From positions 372,001 to 436,000 of the forward strand of contig NZ_JAZHRV010000001.1 in NCBI RefSeq assembly GCF_036924595.1: DNA of 64,000 nt, in the 5' to 3' direction. Below, in pieces: positions 17,811 to 26,528 of the stretch. Each line of letters begins with the position of its first letter. The first letter of the stretch is position 1. This DNA is from Bradyrhizobium algeriense (lineage in GTDB: Bacteria; Pseudomonadota; Alphaproteobacteria; Rhizobiales; Xanthobacteraceae). Position numbers and translations under genes: made by a program. The notes below the pieces were generated by a model. The model saw only the letters and a program-made list of their open reading frames with translations. It did no database searches and was not told where the DNA came from.

Positions 17811-18221
17811 TTACCTCTTCCGCATCTCGTCGACGCTGTACGGCCCGCCGCCCGCGGTCGCCAAATAGAGGCAGGCGAAGCAGAACAGAATCGCGGAGGT
17901 GCCGGCGTTGAGCAGCGGCAGGAACACCGGATTGGCCGGATCCTTGAACATGTGGCCGAGGAAATAGGCGAAGGCCATTTCACCCGAGAGGATGAACGCG
18001 CTGATGCGCGTGAATAGCCCGATCATCAGCAGCGCGCCAAGCACAAGTTCGAGCGCGCCGGCCGTCGTGATCAGCGGCGGGATGTTGGCGAAATAGGGCA
18101 GTACCGGAAACTTGAAGATCTTGGCTACGCCGTACTGAAACAGCAGAAGCCCGGTGATGAAGCGAAACAGGCTCAGAGCCGTCGGCTGCCATTTAGCGAG
18201 CATCTTGTCGAATTGGTCCAT
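17811..18221 (-). CDS. DoxX family inner-membrane protein
   Basis: 136 residues from the ATG at 18221, which follows GGGGGA by eight bases; an ATG at 18245 is in frame but upstream of that ribosome-binding site. Four hydrophobic helices. The family motifs LFRFITGLLLFQYGVAKIF and GALELVLGALLMIGLFTR are present, as is the third-helix FAYFLGH. DoxX proteins are linked to membrane redox and thiol stress, but the exact role is unsettled. Stands alone, convergent with the Lrp gene. The gap 18222-18543 holds nothing I can identify. Confidence 0.9.
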   Translation of the reverse strand: MDQFDKMLAKWQPTALSLFRFITGLLLFQYGVAKIFKFPVLPYFANIPPLITTAGALELVLGALLMIGLFTRISAFILSGEMAFAYFLGHMFKDPANPVFLPLLNAGTSAILFCFACLYLATAGGGPYSVDEMRKR

Positions 18222-18543
18222 GTCATCGTCCCCCTTGTTTGGCACACTAGAAACTTAGCGTCACAACATTACACGGTGTTGGCCGATTGCGTGTGATGCC
18301 GACACAACACCCCAGAAATTGAATCATTCCCATCTTCGCGACAATCGTCGCGATTGCAGCGCAACAAGATGCCGTCCCGAAGCACCGGAGCTTGCCGTTC
18401 ACCGCGCGCCTTGCGGCGAAAACGCCAAGACCTGAAGCGCCGGCGCTCCGTCCATTTAGTTATGATTTATAAGCATTGTCCGGAAGTCGGATATTATGGA
18501 ATCCTCCGCAGCTCCACTCACAATGCTGTCAGCATGCGGCCAA

Positions 18544-18571
18544 CAAAAAAGCCGCGTCGAAACGCGGCTTT
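18544..18571 (-). terminator. Intrinsic terminator of greA
   Basis: On the minus strand, GCCGCGT / ACGCGGC with loop TTCG followed by TTTTTTG, 25 bases after the greA stop. Confidence 0.93.
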
Positions 18572-18595
18572 GTCGCAACAGTAACTCGCAGGTGA

Positions 18596-19069
18596 CTATC
18601 GCCACTCGACCTTGGTGATCTCGTAGGCCTTGGCGCCGCCCGGCGCCACGACTTCCACCGTCGAGCCCTTTTTCTTGCCGATCAGGGCGCGGGCCAGCGG
18701 CGAGGTGATCGAGATGCGGCCTTTCTTGGCGTCGGCTTCCGGCTCGCCCACGATCTGCCATACCGTTTTCTTCTCGGTGTCTTCGTCGACCAGCGTGACG
18801 GTGGCGCCGAACTTGACGGTGTCGCCGGAGAGCTTGGAGATGTCGATAATGTCGGCGCGCGCGAGCTTGTCTTCGAGCTCGGCGATGCGGCCTTCGTTGT
18901 GCGACTGCTCTTCCTTGGCGGCGTGATATTCCGCGTTTTCGGAAAGGTCTCCATGCGAGCGCGCCTCGGCGATATGCTCGATGATGCGCGGACGCTCCAC
19001 CGACTGGCGCTGCTTCAACTCAACCTCCAGGGCGGCATAGCCGCTCGCGGTCATCGGAACCTTTTCCAT
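18596..19069 (-). CDS. greA: Transcription elongation factor GreA
   Basis: 157 residues from the third of three consecutive ATGs, the standard length; AGAAGAG is at suitable spacing upstream, and the longer reading to 19129 has no family counterpart. The N-terminal coiled coil carries the acidic tip ([20 protein letters not shown]). The C-terminal FKBP-like domain contains [20 protein letters not shown]. GreA inserts into the RNA polymerase secondary channel and rescues backtracked complexes by transcript cleavage. Lies downstream of carB on the same strand. Confidence 0.96.
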   Translation of the reverse strand: MEKVPMTASGYAALEVELKQRQSVERPRIIEHIAEARSHGDLSENAEYHAAKEEQSHNEGRIAELEDKLARADIIDISKLSGDTVKFGATVTLVDEDTEKKTVWQIVGEPEADAKKGRISITSPLARALIGKKKGSTVEVVAPGGAKAYEITKVEWR

Positions 19070-19288
19070 CATCATCTCTTCTGTCCTTCGATCGTGCGAA
19101 CCGCCAAAATGGTTGCGCGCACGAGCCACGCTTTCGATTTCGATCAGGCCTTTCGGCTCGGCACGCGAGCCTGCCAGCCTATTGATTTCCGGCCCCGTCA
19201 GGGGCCGACAACATCCAAACCAACGGTGGGTTCCAGCCTACCGGCTTTGTTGCCAATCGTTTAGCGGGCATTTGAGGCCGGCTGACGA

Positions 19289-22200
19289 TCAGTTTTCGGA
19301 AAAGTAGCTCTGCAGGGTGCGGACCTCAAGGTCCCCGCCCAGATAGGCGCGGATGCCCTGCGCGGCCGCCACGGCACCTGAAAGAGTGGTGTAGTACGGC
19401 ACTTTATGCAAGAGGGCAGCCCGCCGCAATGAACGGCTGTCGGCCAGCGCCTGCGGCCCCTCGGTGGTGTTGAAAACGAGCTGGATGTCGCCATTGGTGA
19501 TGGCGTCGACGATGTGCGGCCGTCCTTCCAGCACCTTGTTAACCTTCTCGGTCGGAATGCCGTTGTCGGTGAGGAATCGCTGGGTGCCTGATGTGCCCAT
19601 CACCTTGAAGCCGAGCGAGTGCAGCAGCCGCACCGCTTCCGCGATGCGGTTCTTGTCGATCTCGCGCACCGAGACGAACACCGTGCCCTTGCGCGGCACG
19701 CGGGTGCCGCCGCCGAGCTGGCTCTTTGCGAACGCCACCTCGAAGGAGCGGTCGATGCCCATGACCTCGCCGGTCGAGCGCATCTCCGGACCGAGCACGG
19801 TGTCGACGCCGGGGAAGCGCGCGAACGGAAAGACCGACTCCTTGACGCCGACATGCTCGAGCTTGCGCTTCTTCAACTTGAAGTCCGCAAGCTTCTCGCC
19901 GGCCATGATCCGGGCCGCGATCTTCGCCACCGGCATGCCCATCACTTTGGCGACGAATGGCACCGTGCGTGACGCCCGTGGATTGACCTCGAGCACGTAG
20001 ATCTCCCCGTCCTTGATCGCATACTGCACGTTCATCAACCCGACGACGTCGAGGCCGAGCGCGAGTTCGCGGGTCTGCCGCTCCAACTCGGCGATCATCT
20101 GGGCGTCGATCGAATGCGGCGGCAGCGAGCAGGCGGAATCGCCGGAGTGAATGCCGGCTTCCTCGATATGCTCCATGATGCCGACGATGAAAGTGTCTTT
20201 GCCGTCGCACAGGCAGTCGACGTCGATCTCAATGGCGTCGGACAGATAGCGGTCGAACAGCAGCGGATTGGTGCCGAGCACGGTATTGATCTGGCCGGTC
20301 TTGTCGTTGGGATAGCGCGCCTTGACGTCACCCGGCACCAGTTCCGGCAAGGTGCCGAGCAGGTAATCGCTGAGCTGGGTGTCCTCGCGGATGATCTGCA
20401 TCGCGCGACCGCCGAGCACATAGGACGGACGCACCACCAGCGGCAGGCCGAGATCGGCGGCCACCAGCCGCGCCTGCTCGACCGAATAAGCGATACCGTT
20501 CTTCGGCTGCTTAAGGCGCAGCTTGTCGAGCACGCGCTTGAAGCGGTCGCGGTCTTCGGCGAGGTCGATGGCGTCGGGCGAGGTGCCGAGGATAGGCACG
20601 TTGGCGGCTTCCAGCGCGCGCGCCAGCTTGAGCGGCGTCTGGCCGCCGAATTGCACGATCACGCCGTGCAGGGTGCCGTTCTGCCGCTCGGTGGCGATGA
20701 TCTCGAGCACGTCCTCCGATGTCAGCGGCTCGAAATACAATCGGTCCGCGGTATCGTAGTCGGTCGATACCGTTTCCGGATTGCAGTTGATCATGATGCT
20801 TTCATAGCCGGCGTCGTGCAGCGCGAAGCAGGCATGACAGCAGCAGTAGTCGAATTCGATGCCCTGGCCGATCCGGTTCGGTCCGCCGCCGAGAATAATC
20901 ACCTTGCTCTTGTCGGACGGCGCGCTCTCGTCGGCGAGCTTGCCTGCGAACGGCGCCTCATAGGTCGAATACATGTAGGCAGTGGGGGAGGCGAATTCCG
21001 CGGCGCAGGTGTCGATGCGCTTGAAAGCGGGGCGGACGCCGAGCGCGTGACGTTTTGCGGTGATCTCGGCCTCGGTGGACTCAGACAGCACGGCCAGCCG
21101 CGCGTCCGAAAAGCCCATCGCCTTCAGCATGCGCATGCCGTAGCCGTTCGGCGGCAGGCCGTTCGCCTTGATCTTTGCTTCCATGTCGACGATGCCGCGC
21201 ATCTCGCTGAGGAACCAGGGATCGATCTTGCAGGAATTGAAGATCTCTTCATTGGACCAGCCGAGCCGCATCGCCTGCGCCACCTGCAGGATGCGGTTCG
21301 GCGTCGGCGTGCCCAATGCGGCGCGGATCGCGTTCTTGTCGTCGCCGCGGCCGAGCCCCTCGATCTCGATCTCGTCGAGCCCGGTCAGTCCGGTCTCGAG
21401 ACCGCGCAACGCCTTCTGCAGGCTCTCCTGGAAGGTGCGGCCGATCGCCATGACTTCGCCGACCGACTTCATCGAGGTCGTCAGCGTGGTGGAGGCGCCG
21501 GGAAATTTCTCGAACGCAAACCGCGGCACCTTGGTGACGACGTAATCGATCGTCGGCTCGAACGAGGCGGGCGTCGCGCCGCCGGTGATGTCGTTGGCGA
21601 TTTCATCGAGCGTGTAGCCGACCGCGAGCTTGGCGGCGACCTTGGCGATCGGGAATCCCGTTGCCTTGGAAGCGAGCGCCGAGGAGCGGGACACGCGCGG
21701 GTTCATCTCGATCACCACCATGCGGCCGTCGTCGGGGTTGACACCGAACTGCACGTTGGAGCCGCCGGTCTCCACCCCGATCTCGCGCAGCACCGCCAGC
21801 GAGGCGTCGCGCATGATCTGGTATTCCTTGTCGGTCAGCGTCAGCGCCGGCGCCACTGTGATGGAATCGCCGGTGTGCACGCCCATCGGATCGAGGTTCT
21901 CGATCGAGCAGACGATGATGCAATTATCCTTCTTGTCGCGCACCACCTCCATCTCGAACTCTTTCCAGCCGAGCACCGATTCCTCGATCAGCACTTCGTT
22001 GGTCGGGGAGGCGTCGAGGCCGCGTTCGATGATGTCGAGAAACTCTTCCTTGTTGTAGGCGATGCCGCCGCCGGTGCCGCCCATGGTGAAGGAGGGGCGG
22101 ATGATCGCGGGCAGCCCGATTTCGGACAGCGCCATCAGCGCTTCGCCGAGCGCGTGCTCCTGGTAGCGCTTGCGGCGCTCGTTCTCTCCGAGCGTCCATT

Positions 22201-22753
22201 GCCGCTCGCACTCTTCCAGCGCGGCGCCCGACAGCTTCTCGCGCTCGGCCAGGTATTTGTCGCGGTAGGACTTCTTCAGCGCCGAGGCATTGGCGAGCCG
22301 CGATTTCGGCGTCTGCAGGCCGATCTTCTCCATCGCGTTGCGGAACAGCTGACGGTCCTCGGCCTTGTCGATGGCATCCGCGGTGGCGCCGATCATCTCG
22401 ACGTCGAATTTGTCGAGCGTGCCCTGCCGACGCAGCGACAGCGCGCAGTTCAGCGCGGTCTGGCCGCCCATGGTCGGCAGCAGCGCAAAGCCGCCCGGAA
22501 TGACATGGCGTTCCGCCTCGATGATCTTGGCGACGATTTCGGGGGTGATCGGCTCGATATAGGTCGCATCCGCCAGTTCCGGGTCGGTCATGATGGTGGC
22601 CGGATTGGAATTGACGAGGACGATGCGGTAGCCCTCTTCCTTCAGCGTCTTCACCGCCTGGGTGCCGGAATAGTCGAATTCGCAGGCCTGGCCGATCACG
22701 ATGGGACCGGCGCCGATGATCAGGATGGTGGAGATATCTGTTCTTTTGGGCAT
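19289..22753 (-). CDS. carB: Carbamoyl-phosphate synthase large subunit
   Basis: 1154 residues. Two homologous ATP-grasp halves: the first opens [20 protein letters not shown] and the second [20 protein letters not shown]. Each has its [13 protein letters not shown] or [13 protein letters not shown] metal-binding strand. The C-terminal MGS-like allosteric domain includes [12 protein letters not shown]. An insertion of about 40 residues near 160-200 (lysine- and arginine-rich helix) makes it longer than the 1073-residue E. coli enzyme. It makes carbamoyl phosphate for arginine and pyrimidine synthesis, using ammonia from CarA. carA is separate, at 31247. A terminator-like hairpin sits just upstream. 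Confidence 0.98.
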   Translation of the reverse strand: MPKRTDISTILIIGAGPIVIGQACEFDYSGTQAVKTLKEEGYRIVLVNSNPATIMTDPELADATYIEPITPEIVAKIIEAERHVIPGGFALLPTMGGQTALNCALSLRRQGTLDKFDVEMIGATADAIDKAEDRQLFRNAMEKIGLQTPKSRLANASALKKSYRDKYLAEREKLSGAALEECERQWTLGENERRKRYQEHALGEALMALSEIGLPAIIRPSFTMGGTGGGIAYNKEEFLDIIERGLDASPTNEVLIEESVLGWKEFEMEVVRDKKDNCIIVCSIENLDPMGVHTGDSITVAPALTLTDKEYQIMRDASLAVLREIGVETGGSNVQFGVNPDDGRMVVIEMNPRVSRSSALASKATGFPIAKVAAKLAVGYTLDEIANDITGGATPASFEPTIDYVVTKVPRFAFEKFPGASTTLTTSMKSVGEVMAIGRTFQESLQKALRGLETGLTGLDEIEIEGLGRGDDKNAIRAALGTPTPNRILQVAQAMRLGWSNEEIFNSCKIDPWFLSEMRGIVDMEAKIKANGLPPNGYGMRMLKAMGFSDARLAVLSESTEAEITAKRHALGVRPAFKRIDTCAAEFASPTAYMYSTYEAPFAGKLADESAPSDKSKVIILGGGPNRIGQGIEFDYCCCHACFALHDAGYESIMINCNPETVSTDYDTADRLYFEPLTSEDVLEIIATERQNGTLHGVIVQFGGQTPLKLARALEAANVPILGTSPDAIDLAEDRDRFKRVLDKLRLKQPKNGIAYSVEQARLVAADLGLPLVVRPSYVLGGRAMQIIREDTQLSDYLLGTLPELVPGDVKARYPNDKTGQINTVLGTNPLLFDRYLSDAIEIDVDCLCDGKDTFIVGIMEHIEEAGIHSGDSACSLPPHSIDAQMIAELERQTRELALGLDVVGLMNVQYAIKDGEIYVLEVNPRASRTVPFVAKVMGMPVAKIAARIMAGEKLADFKLKKRKLEHVGVKESVFPFARFPGVDTVLGPEMRSTGEVMGIDRSFEVAFAKSQLGGGTRVPRKGTVFVSVREIDKNRIAEAVRLLHSLGFKVMGTSGTQRFLTDNGIPTEKVNKVLEGRPHIVDAITNGDIQLVFNTTEGPQALADSRSLRRAALLHKVPYYTTLSGAVAAAQGIRAYLGGDLEVRTLQSYFSEN

Positions 22754-22779
22754 CGGCTCTCAGACTGGAAATTGGGCAC

Positions 22780-22807
22780 AAAAAAAGGGCGCGCAGCCGC
22801 GCGTCCC
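22780..22807 (-). terminator. Terminator-like hairpin directly upstream of carB
   Basis: On the minus strand, GGG-A-CGCGC / GCGCG-CCC with loop GGCT, then TTTTTTT. The T-run ends 27 bases before the carB ATG. It could end the transcript of the tRNA-like gene at 23041 or control read-through into carB. Confidence 0.75.
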
Positions 22808-22929
22808 CTAAGCCAAGAGCGCGGGTCACCCTCGCGCGCGGGTGGTCTTTAGACCAGATTCCGCACCCGCGAAACCCCCAAAAACGGGCCATCAACGGGG
22901 ATTTTAGGGGATTTGGCCGCTCTGTGCGT

Positions 22930-23040
22930 TACGGCGGTCTGGTCCGTCTACGCTTTCGCTACGCTCAAGCTACGCCGGACACGCTCCGACCTGACGATCT
23001 CCGGGTGGCTGCGCCACGCGTAGCCCGTCAGGGCGAAGCG
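22930..23040. repeat. Imperfect inverted repeat upstream of carB
   Basis: Contains CTACGCTTTCGCTACGC and CTACGCCGGACACGC on one side and CACGCGTAGCCCGTCAGGGC and GCGAAGCGTGG on the other, resembling dispersed palindromic elements of Bradyrhizobium. It fills the space between the carB leader hairpin and the tRNA-like gene. Confidence 0.5.
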
Positions 23041-23116
23041 TGGAGGCCCGGCCTGGATTTGAACCAGGATAAAGAGCATTGCACTGCTCCCGCGTCGTCG
23101 CTTCCGCCACCGGGCC
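23041..23116 (-). tRNA. tRNA-Cys (GCA)-like gene with aberrant D and anticodon arms
   Basis: 76 bases with an encoded CCA. The 7-bp acceptor stem GGCCCGG/CCGGGCC, discriminator T (U73, the cysteine identity base) and T arm CCTGG-TTCAAAT-CCAGG are perfect. The anticodon region GAGCA-GTGCAA-TGCTC forms a clean 5-bp stem but leaves only six loop bases; reading T33-GCA-A37 gives anticodon GCA with position 38 missing. The D loop (GAAGCGACGA) has no GG pair for contact with the T loop. Either a diverged functional tRNA-Cys, a tRNA-like RNA with another job, or a pseudogene. It lies about 290 bases upstream of carB on the same strand. Confidence 0.7.
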
Positions 23117-23198
23117 GCGGCAATCATTGCTTATCACGGCGCGGTGAACCACCCCTTACCGCGCCTTAGGGTTAACAACCTTAGCGCGCGATTAGAAC

Positions 23199-23903
23199 TC
23201 AGGGGCGCTGGAAAGCGTGGCGCGCCACGAACGTCATCCGCCACGGGTTGTGGCCGATGTTGAGATGGGCGCGTGAGGCGGCGAAGCCGGCGGCGGCGAG
23301 TTTGTCGATCATCTCGTCTTCGCGGTAGCGCTGCAGCCCGACGCGGGTGCGCAGTTGCCGGTAGTCCGACAGCGCCGTGCTCGCGAGCCCGTACAGGGCG
23401 TCTTTCAGGAAGCCGTGGGCGGAAGCGAATTTCAACAGCGCCAGCACGTCCCTGGCCATGCCGACTTCGGGCCGCAAAATATCGCCCAGCACCAGGCGGC
23501 CGTTCGGCTTCAACAGCCGGCGAATGACGGCGAACGCCGAATCCAGTTCGTCCGGCGTCATGTATTGCGCGACCGAATTCATGACGGCGAGATCGACCGA
23601 GTTTTCCGCCATTCGGCTGAGATCCTCGAGCGAGCGGACGCGGATCCTGGTGTTCGGTGCAAAGCGCGCAATCAGCCGGCCGCGGACACCGGGGGCGGGT
23701 TCGGCCAGATAGAGCTGGGCACAGGCGTCGGCTACCTTGGCGGCCGACAGCGCCTCACCGCAGGCATAGTCCAGCACGACGGAGTCGGGCGAGGAAATGT
23801 AGCCGATGATGTCGCGCGCGATGATCTGGAAATGCAGGTCGCGATGCAGCTTGCTCGCATAAATCGTATGCGTGGAATCGTAATAGTCGATCCATTCATC
23901 CAT
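23199..23903 (-). CDS. Class I SAM-dependent methyltransferase
   Basis: 234 residues from the ATG at 23903; a TTG at 23921 would add six residues. A Rossmann methyltransferase fold: motif I VVLDYACGEALSAA, post-I acidic residue in LYLAEPAP, and the NSVAQYMTPDELD and LKPNGRLVLGDIL strands. Motif I is slightly unusual (DYACGE rather than DxGxG). Substrate unknown; a small-molecule or lipid methyltransferase is plausible. Divergent from the dps-like gene. Confidence 0.82.
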   Translation of the reverse strand: MDEWIDYYDSTHTIYASKLHRDLHFQIIARDIIGYISSPDSVVLDYACGEALSAAKVADACAQLYLAEPAPGVRGRLIARFAPNTRIRVRSLEDLSRMAENSVDLAVMNSVAQYMTPDELDSAFAVIRRLLKPNGRLVLGDILRPEVGMARDVLALLKFASAHGFLKDALYGLASTALSDYRQLRTRVGLQRYREDEMIDKLAAAGFAASRAHLNIGHNPWRMTFVARHAFQRP

Positions 23904-24026
23904 GCGTGCAGCGCCCGGCAATAGTGCGGTTCCTGTGCCGGAACCGGCGTGAAAGTGATGCGTTAGGTCGTCCGACGGCCAATGTCCACTGCCGCCGCAG
24001 TCCGGTTCCTAACAGGAAGGTGCAAT

Positions 24027-24560
24027 GTGAGCAAAACCAACAACAAATCCGACAAAGTATCCGCCGAACTCGATACACCGACCGACCTGCCGCAGGCCGC
24101 GGTGGACAAGATCTCAGCGTCGCTCAATACGTTGCTGGCGGATGCATTCGCCCTCTATCTGAAGACCAAGAATTTCCACTGGCATGTCAGCGGCCGGCAT
24201 TTCAACGACTATCATCTGATGCTGGACCAGCAGTCGGAGGCGATTTTCGCCACCACCGACCAGCTCGCCGAACGGGTGCGCAAGCTCGGCGGCATTACGC
24301 TGCGCTCGATCGGGCAGATCGCCAAGCTGCAGACCATCCAGGACAACAACGAGGCCTATGTGCCGCCGCGCGAAATGCTGCGCGAGCTGATGGAAGACAA
24401 CAAGAAGATGGCCGCGGCGATGCGCAAGGCCCACAAGCTTTGCGACGACCATGAGGATTCCGGCAGCGCAAGCCTGCTCGAAGTCTTCATCGACGAGACT
24501 GAGCGCCGCACCTGGTTCCTGTTCGAGGCCAGCCGTCAGGAAGGCGCCAACGCGGCGTAA
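24027..24560 (+). CDS. dps: Dps-family ferritin-like DNA-protection protein
   Basis: 177 residues from a GTG that follows AGGAAGG at good spacing. Ferroxidase ligands of the Dps dimer interface are visible: KNFHWHVSGRHF with His51, then His63, Asp67 and Glu71 in DYHLMLDQQSEAI. The lysine-containing N-terminal tail (MSKTNNKSDK) could contact DNA. Dps forms dodecamers that store iron, remove peroxide and compact DNA in stress or stationary phase. Single gene, no partner. Confidence 0.93.
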   Translation: MSKTNNKSDKVSAELDTPTDLPQAAVDKISASLNTLLADAFALYLKTKNFHWHVSGRHFNDYHLMLDQQSEAIFATTDQLAERVRKLGGITLRSIGQIAKLQTIQDNNEAYVPPREMLRELMEDNKKMAAAMRKAHKLCDDHEDSGSASLLEVFIDETERRTWFLFEASRQEGANAA

Positions 24561-24791
24561 AAGCCGGCAAGGGAGCGAAGGGCGGCGGCTCCGGTCGAAA
24601 CCGGGGGCGCCGTTCCGGTCAAAGATGCGTGAAAAAAGCGCACGTCTTTAGGTGGTACTGCAAGATTCCGATAATCAATTTAAGCGAGCCTGCGTGAGGC
24701 GTCGCTATGATGAAAGCCGCCCGGTTGGTCCGTGCAGAAGCGGATGCTACCGGGCCGTGTATTGCCGGCTGTTCTGGTTTGGAATCGATCG

Positions 24792-25091
24792 ATGCAGAAA
24801 GTAATTGAATTTCGTGGCCCGAAGTCTGAGGCCGTGGCGGAGCCGCTGGCGGCGCCGCCGTCCATGGAACGGATATTGGCGGTGGTCAATTCATTGTCCC
24901 GCACGCTTGATTGCATCAAGACCATGTGCGCGACCGAGCCGAACGGGCCGGTCCGCGACAAGCTGGAGACGGAACGGGCAAATCTTGTCATCGGGCTTTT
25001 CGTCGCCCGGGTCGCCGCGATGCGGGTTTCCTCGGGCGAGCCCGTACCGGATTCAGCCAGTTCAACCTTGCCGACCGCCAGTCGCCGTTGA
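24792..25091 (+). CDS. Hypothetical small helical protein
   Basis: 99 residues from the ATG at 24792 (MQKVIEFRGPKSEAV). The middle (MERILAVVNSLSRTLDCIKT, then VRDKLETERANLVIGLFVAR) looks like two amphipathic helices; both ends look disordered. The frame is open for 20 more codons upstream, but that part lacks a ribosome-binding site. Convergent with the Crp-type gene, 13 bases apart. No family recognised. Confidence 0.55.
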   Translation: MQKVIEFRGPKSEAVAEPLAAPPSMERILAVVNSLSRTLDCIKTMCATEPNGPVRDKLETERANLVIGLFVARVAAMRVSSGEPVPDSASSTLPTASRR

Positions 25092-25104
25092 ATACCGCAA
25101 TGCT

Positions 25105-25806
25105 CTAATCGTCGAGCGGGCCCAGCAGCTCCTCGTACCGCTTCTCGATGCGCTCGTAACAGTCGCAGGAGACGGCGTGCAGCCCCTTGGCGTCGATGAT
25201 GGAAATGCGGCCGCGGCCGATCTGGATGAGGCCGGCATTCTGCAGCGTGCGCTCGACCAGATTGATGGTGGTGCGCTGGACCCCGAGCATCTGCCCGAAG
25301 AACTCCTGGGTCAGGCGGATGTCGTTGCTGCCCAGCCGTCTCCGGCACTGCATGAGCCAGCGCGCGGCCCGGTTTTCCACCTGGTGCAGCGCCTGGCAAG
25401 CGGTCGATTGCTGCGACTGCGCGAGCAAGGAGAGATCGAACAGCGCAACGGTCTTTCGAAAACTTTCGTTCTCCCGTCCGGCCCGATGAACTTCCGCGGC
25501 AGGGATGCGGACGGCTTCGCCGGCGACCTGCACGATCGAATCTGCAAACGACGTCGTGATGCCGTGGATGGTGGAGGATCCGATCATGCCCTCGCGGCCG
25601 ACGATGGAGGTCTCGGCTGTCCCGCCCTGGTCGGTGCCGGCGAGAACGGAAATGATGCAGGAGCGCGGGAAATAGGCGAACTCGATTTCCGACGATGAGC
25701 CGTGGAGCAGTTCGCCATGTTCGACTGATATCGTCCGCATGTGCGGTTTCAGCAGGGCAAGCGCTGAAGCATCCAGCTTGCTCAAAATGTGATTTTCAGC
25801 GGCCAC
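25105..25806 (-). CDS. Crp/Fnr-family transcriptional regulator
   Basis: 233 residues: an N-terminal cyclic-nucleotide-binding-like beta barrel (HGELLHGSSSEIEFAYFPRS, GTAETSIVGREGMIGSS) and a C-terminal winged helix (IRLTQEFFGQMLGVQRTTIN, then GLIQIGRGRISIID). There is no N-terminal four-cysteine cluster, so it is not an oxygen-sensing FNR. The barrel lacks the canonical cAMP-binding arginine-serine pair as far as I can see. This subgroup is common in Bradyrhizobium and its signals are mostly unknown. Confidence 0.93.
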   Translation of the reverse strand: MAAENHILSKLDASALALLKPHMRTISVEHGELLHGSSSEIEFAYFPRSCIISVLAGTDQGGTAETSIVGREGMIGSSTIHGITTSFADSIVQVAGEAVRIPAAEVHRAGRENESFRKTVALFDLSLLAQSQQSTACQALHQVENRAARWLMQCRRRLGSNDIRLTQEFFGQMLGVQRTTINLVERTLQNAGLIQIGRGRISIIDAKGLHAVSCDCYERIEKRYEELLGPLDD

Positions 25807-26099
25807 GAGGAACTCCAGCGCGAGTTAGGCGGGAGCTTCAACTCTCTCTGTCGCCGATGCCCAAGGCTAAAAGCCGGCGATAGACCCACAATGGGCGCAA
25901 CCAACGGCAATAGCTAATTAATTCTGGGTTGATAGTCGGGTATCGGACAGTTCGGCTGATATATTTGGACTATTATGTGAAGTGTCGGGCATTGGACGGA
26001 TCTAACGGCGTTTTCGTAGGTTAAGTAGCGCCTTGTGAATGGCTGTCGGCGTGCGAAATACAAGCGCCGATAGGTTCAACCCAACGCTGGGTGAGTGTC

Positions 26100-26330
26100 A
26101 TGCTAGCCCCGGAAAGACCCCCTCCAGAGCTTCTGCCGATGCGGCCGCGTTGCCCCGATTGCGAGGCGCGGATGATTACGACTGCCGTTTCGGATGGGCC
26201 GGAAGGTTTGGAGCAGCGTACGTTTGAATGCGCACAATGCGGCCACACCGAAACCAGGACGATGGCGTACGATCCGCTCAAATCCAACGCCGTTGGCTGG
26301 CTCGAAAGCGAATTGCGGCGCCCCAAATGA
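26100..26330 (+). CDS. Small zinc-ribbon protein
   Basis: 76 residues with two CxxC knuckles: Cys18/Cys21 (RCPDCEARM) and Cys44/Cys47 (FECAQCGHTE), the pattern of a rubredoxin-like or TFIIS-like zinc ribbon. The rest is short and polar. The ATG follows GGGTGAG; a GTG at 26091 is in frame. Could bind nucleic acid or a protein partner. No operon partner. The 25807-26090 gap upstream is AT-rich for this genome and holds no gene. Confidence 0.6.
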   Translation: MLAPERPPPELLPMRPRCPDCEARMITTAVSDGPEGLEQRTFECAQCGHTETRTMAYDPLKSNAVGWLESELRRPK

Positions 26331-26343
26331 CGGCCGGGTTCGC

Positions 26344-26424
26344 TTAAGCCGTGCTGCGCTTCCATAGCTTCACCGGCGGGCCATCTTCGCCACGCACCGG
26401 GTCGGTCGTGCGAGCGGCCGCCGA
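26344..26424 (-). pseudogene. Remnant of a cupin gene (C-terminal end only)
   Basis: The last 25 or so codons before the TAA at 26344 read TTDPVRGEDGPPVKLWKRS-TA. They match the C-terminus of the intact cupin encoded at 29871 (KTDPVMGADGPLVRLWKRS) in 14 of 19 positions. Nothing similar to the rest of that cupin precedes it, so only the 3' end survives. It lies on the same strand as the intact cupin and the two DUF1254 genes, suggesting a local duplication followed by deletion. Confidence 0.7.
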
Positions 26425-26452
26425 CAATATCTCCGCACGGGGAGGGGTCTTT

Positions 26453-26494
26453 CTCCGCGAAAGACCCCCTTGGCTCCGCGAAAGACCCCCTTGG
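26453..26494. repeat. Two perfect tandem copies of a 21-bp unit
   Basis: CTCCGCGAAAGACCCCCTTGG occurs twice head to tail, preceded by a related GGGGTCTTT (the inverse of AAAGACCCC). It lies immediately beyond the cupin remnant and may mark the deletion breakpoint. Confidence 0.9.
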
Positions 26495-26528
26495 CTTTGG
26501 TCCTGCCTTCACACCGCGCCGGCTGGCA

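Noticed and set aside
20114..22852. 912-codon open frame on the plus strand
   Set aside because: It is antisense to carB, whose protein is complete and recognisable; long antisense frames are common in high-GC genes and this one shows no known domain.
23041..23116. Allo-tRNA or UGA-reading tRNA-Cys
   Set aside because: The acceptor/T branch is the normal 7+5 bp and the anticodon reads GCA, so it does not fit the described 8+4 or UCA variants.
25807..26090. Regulatory sites in the gap before the zinc-ribbon gene
   Set aside because: No inverted repeat or known box stood out on reading; promoter calls would be guesses.
26453..26494. CRISPR-like direct repeats
   Set aside because: Only two copies, with no spacer between them, and no cas gene in the window.
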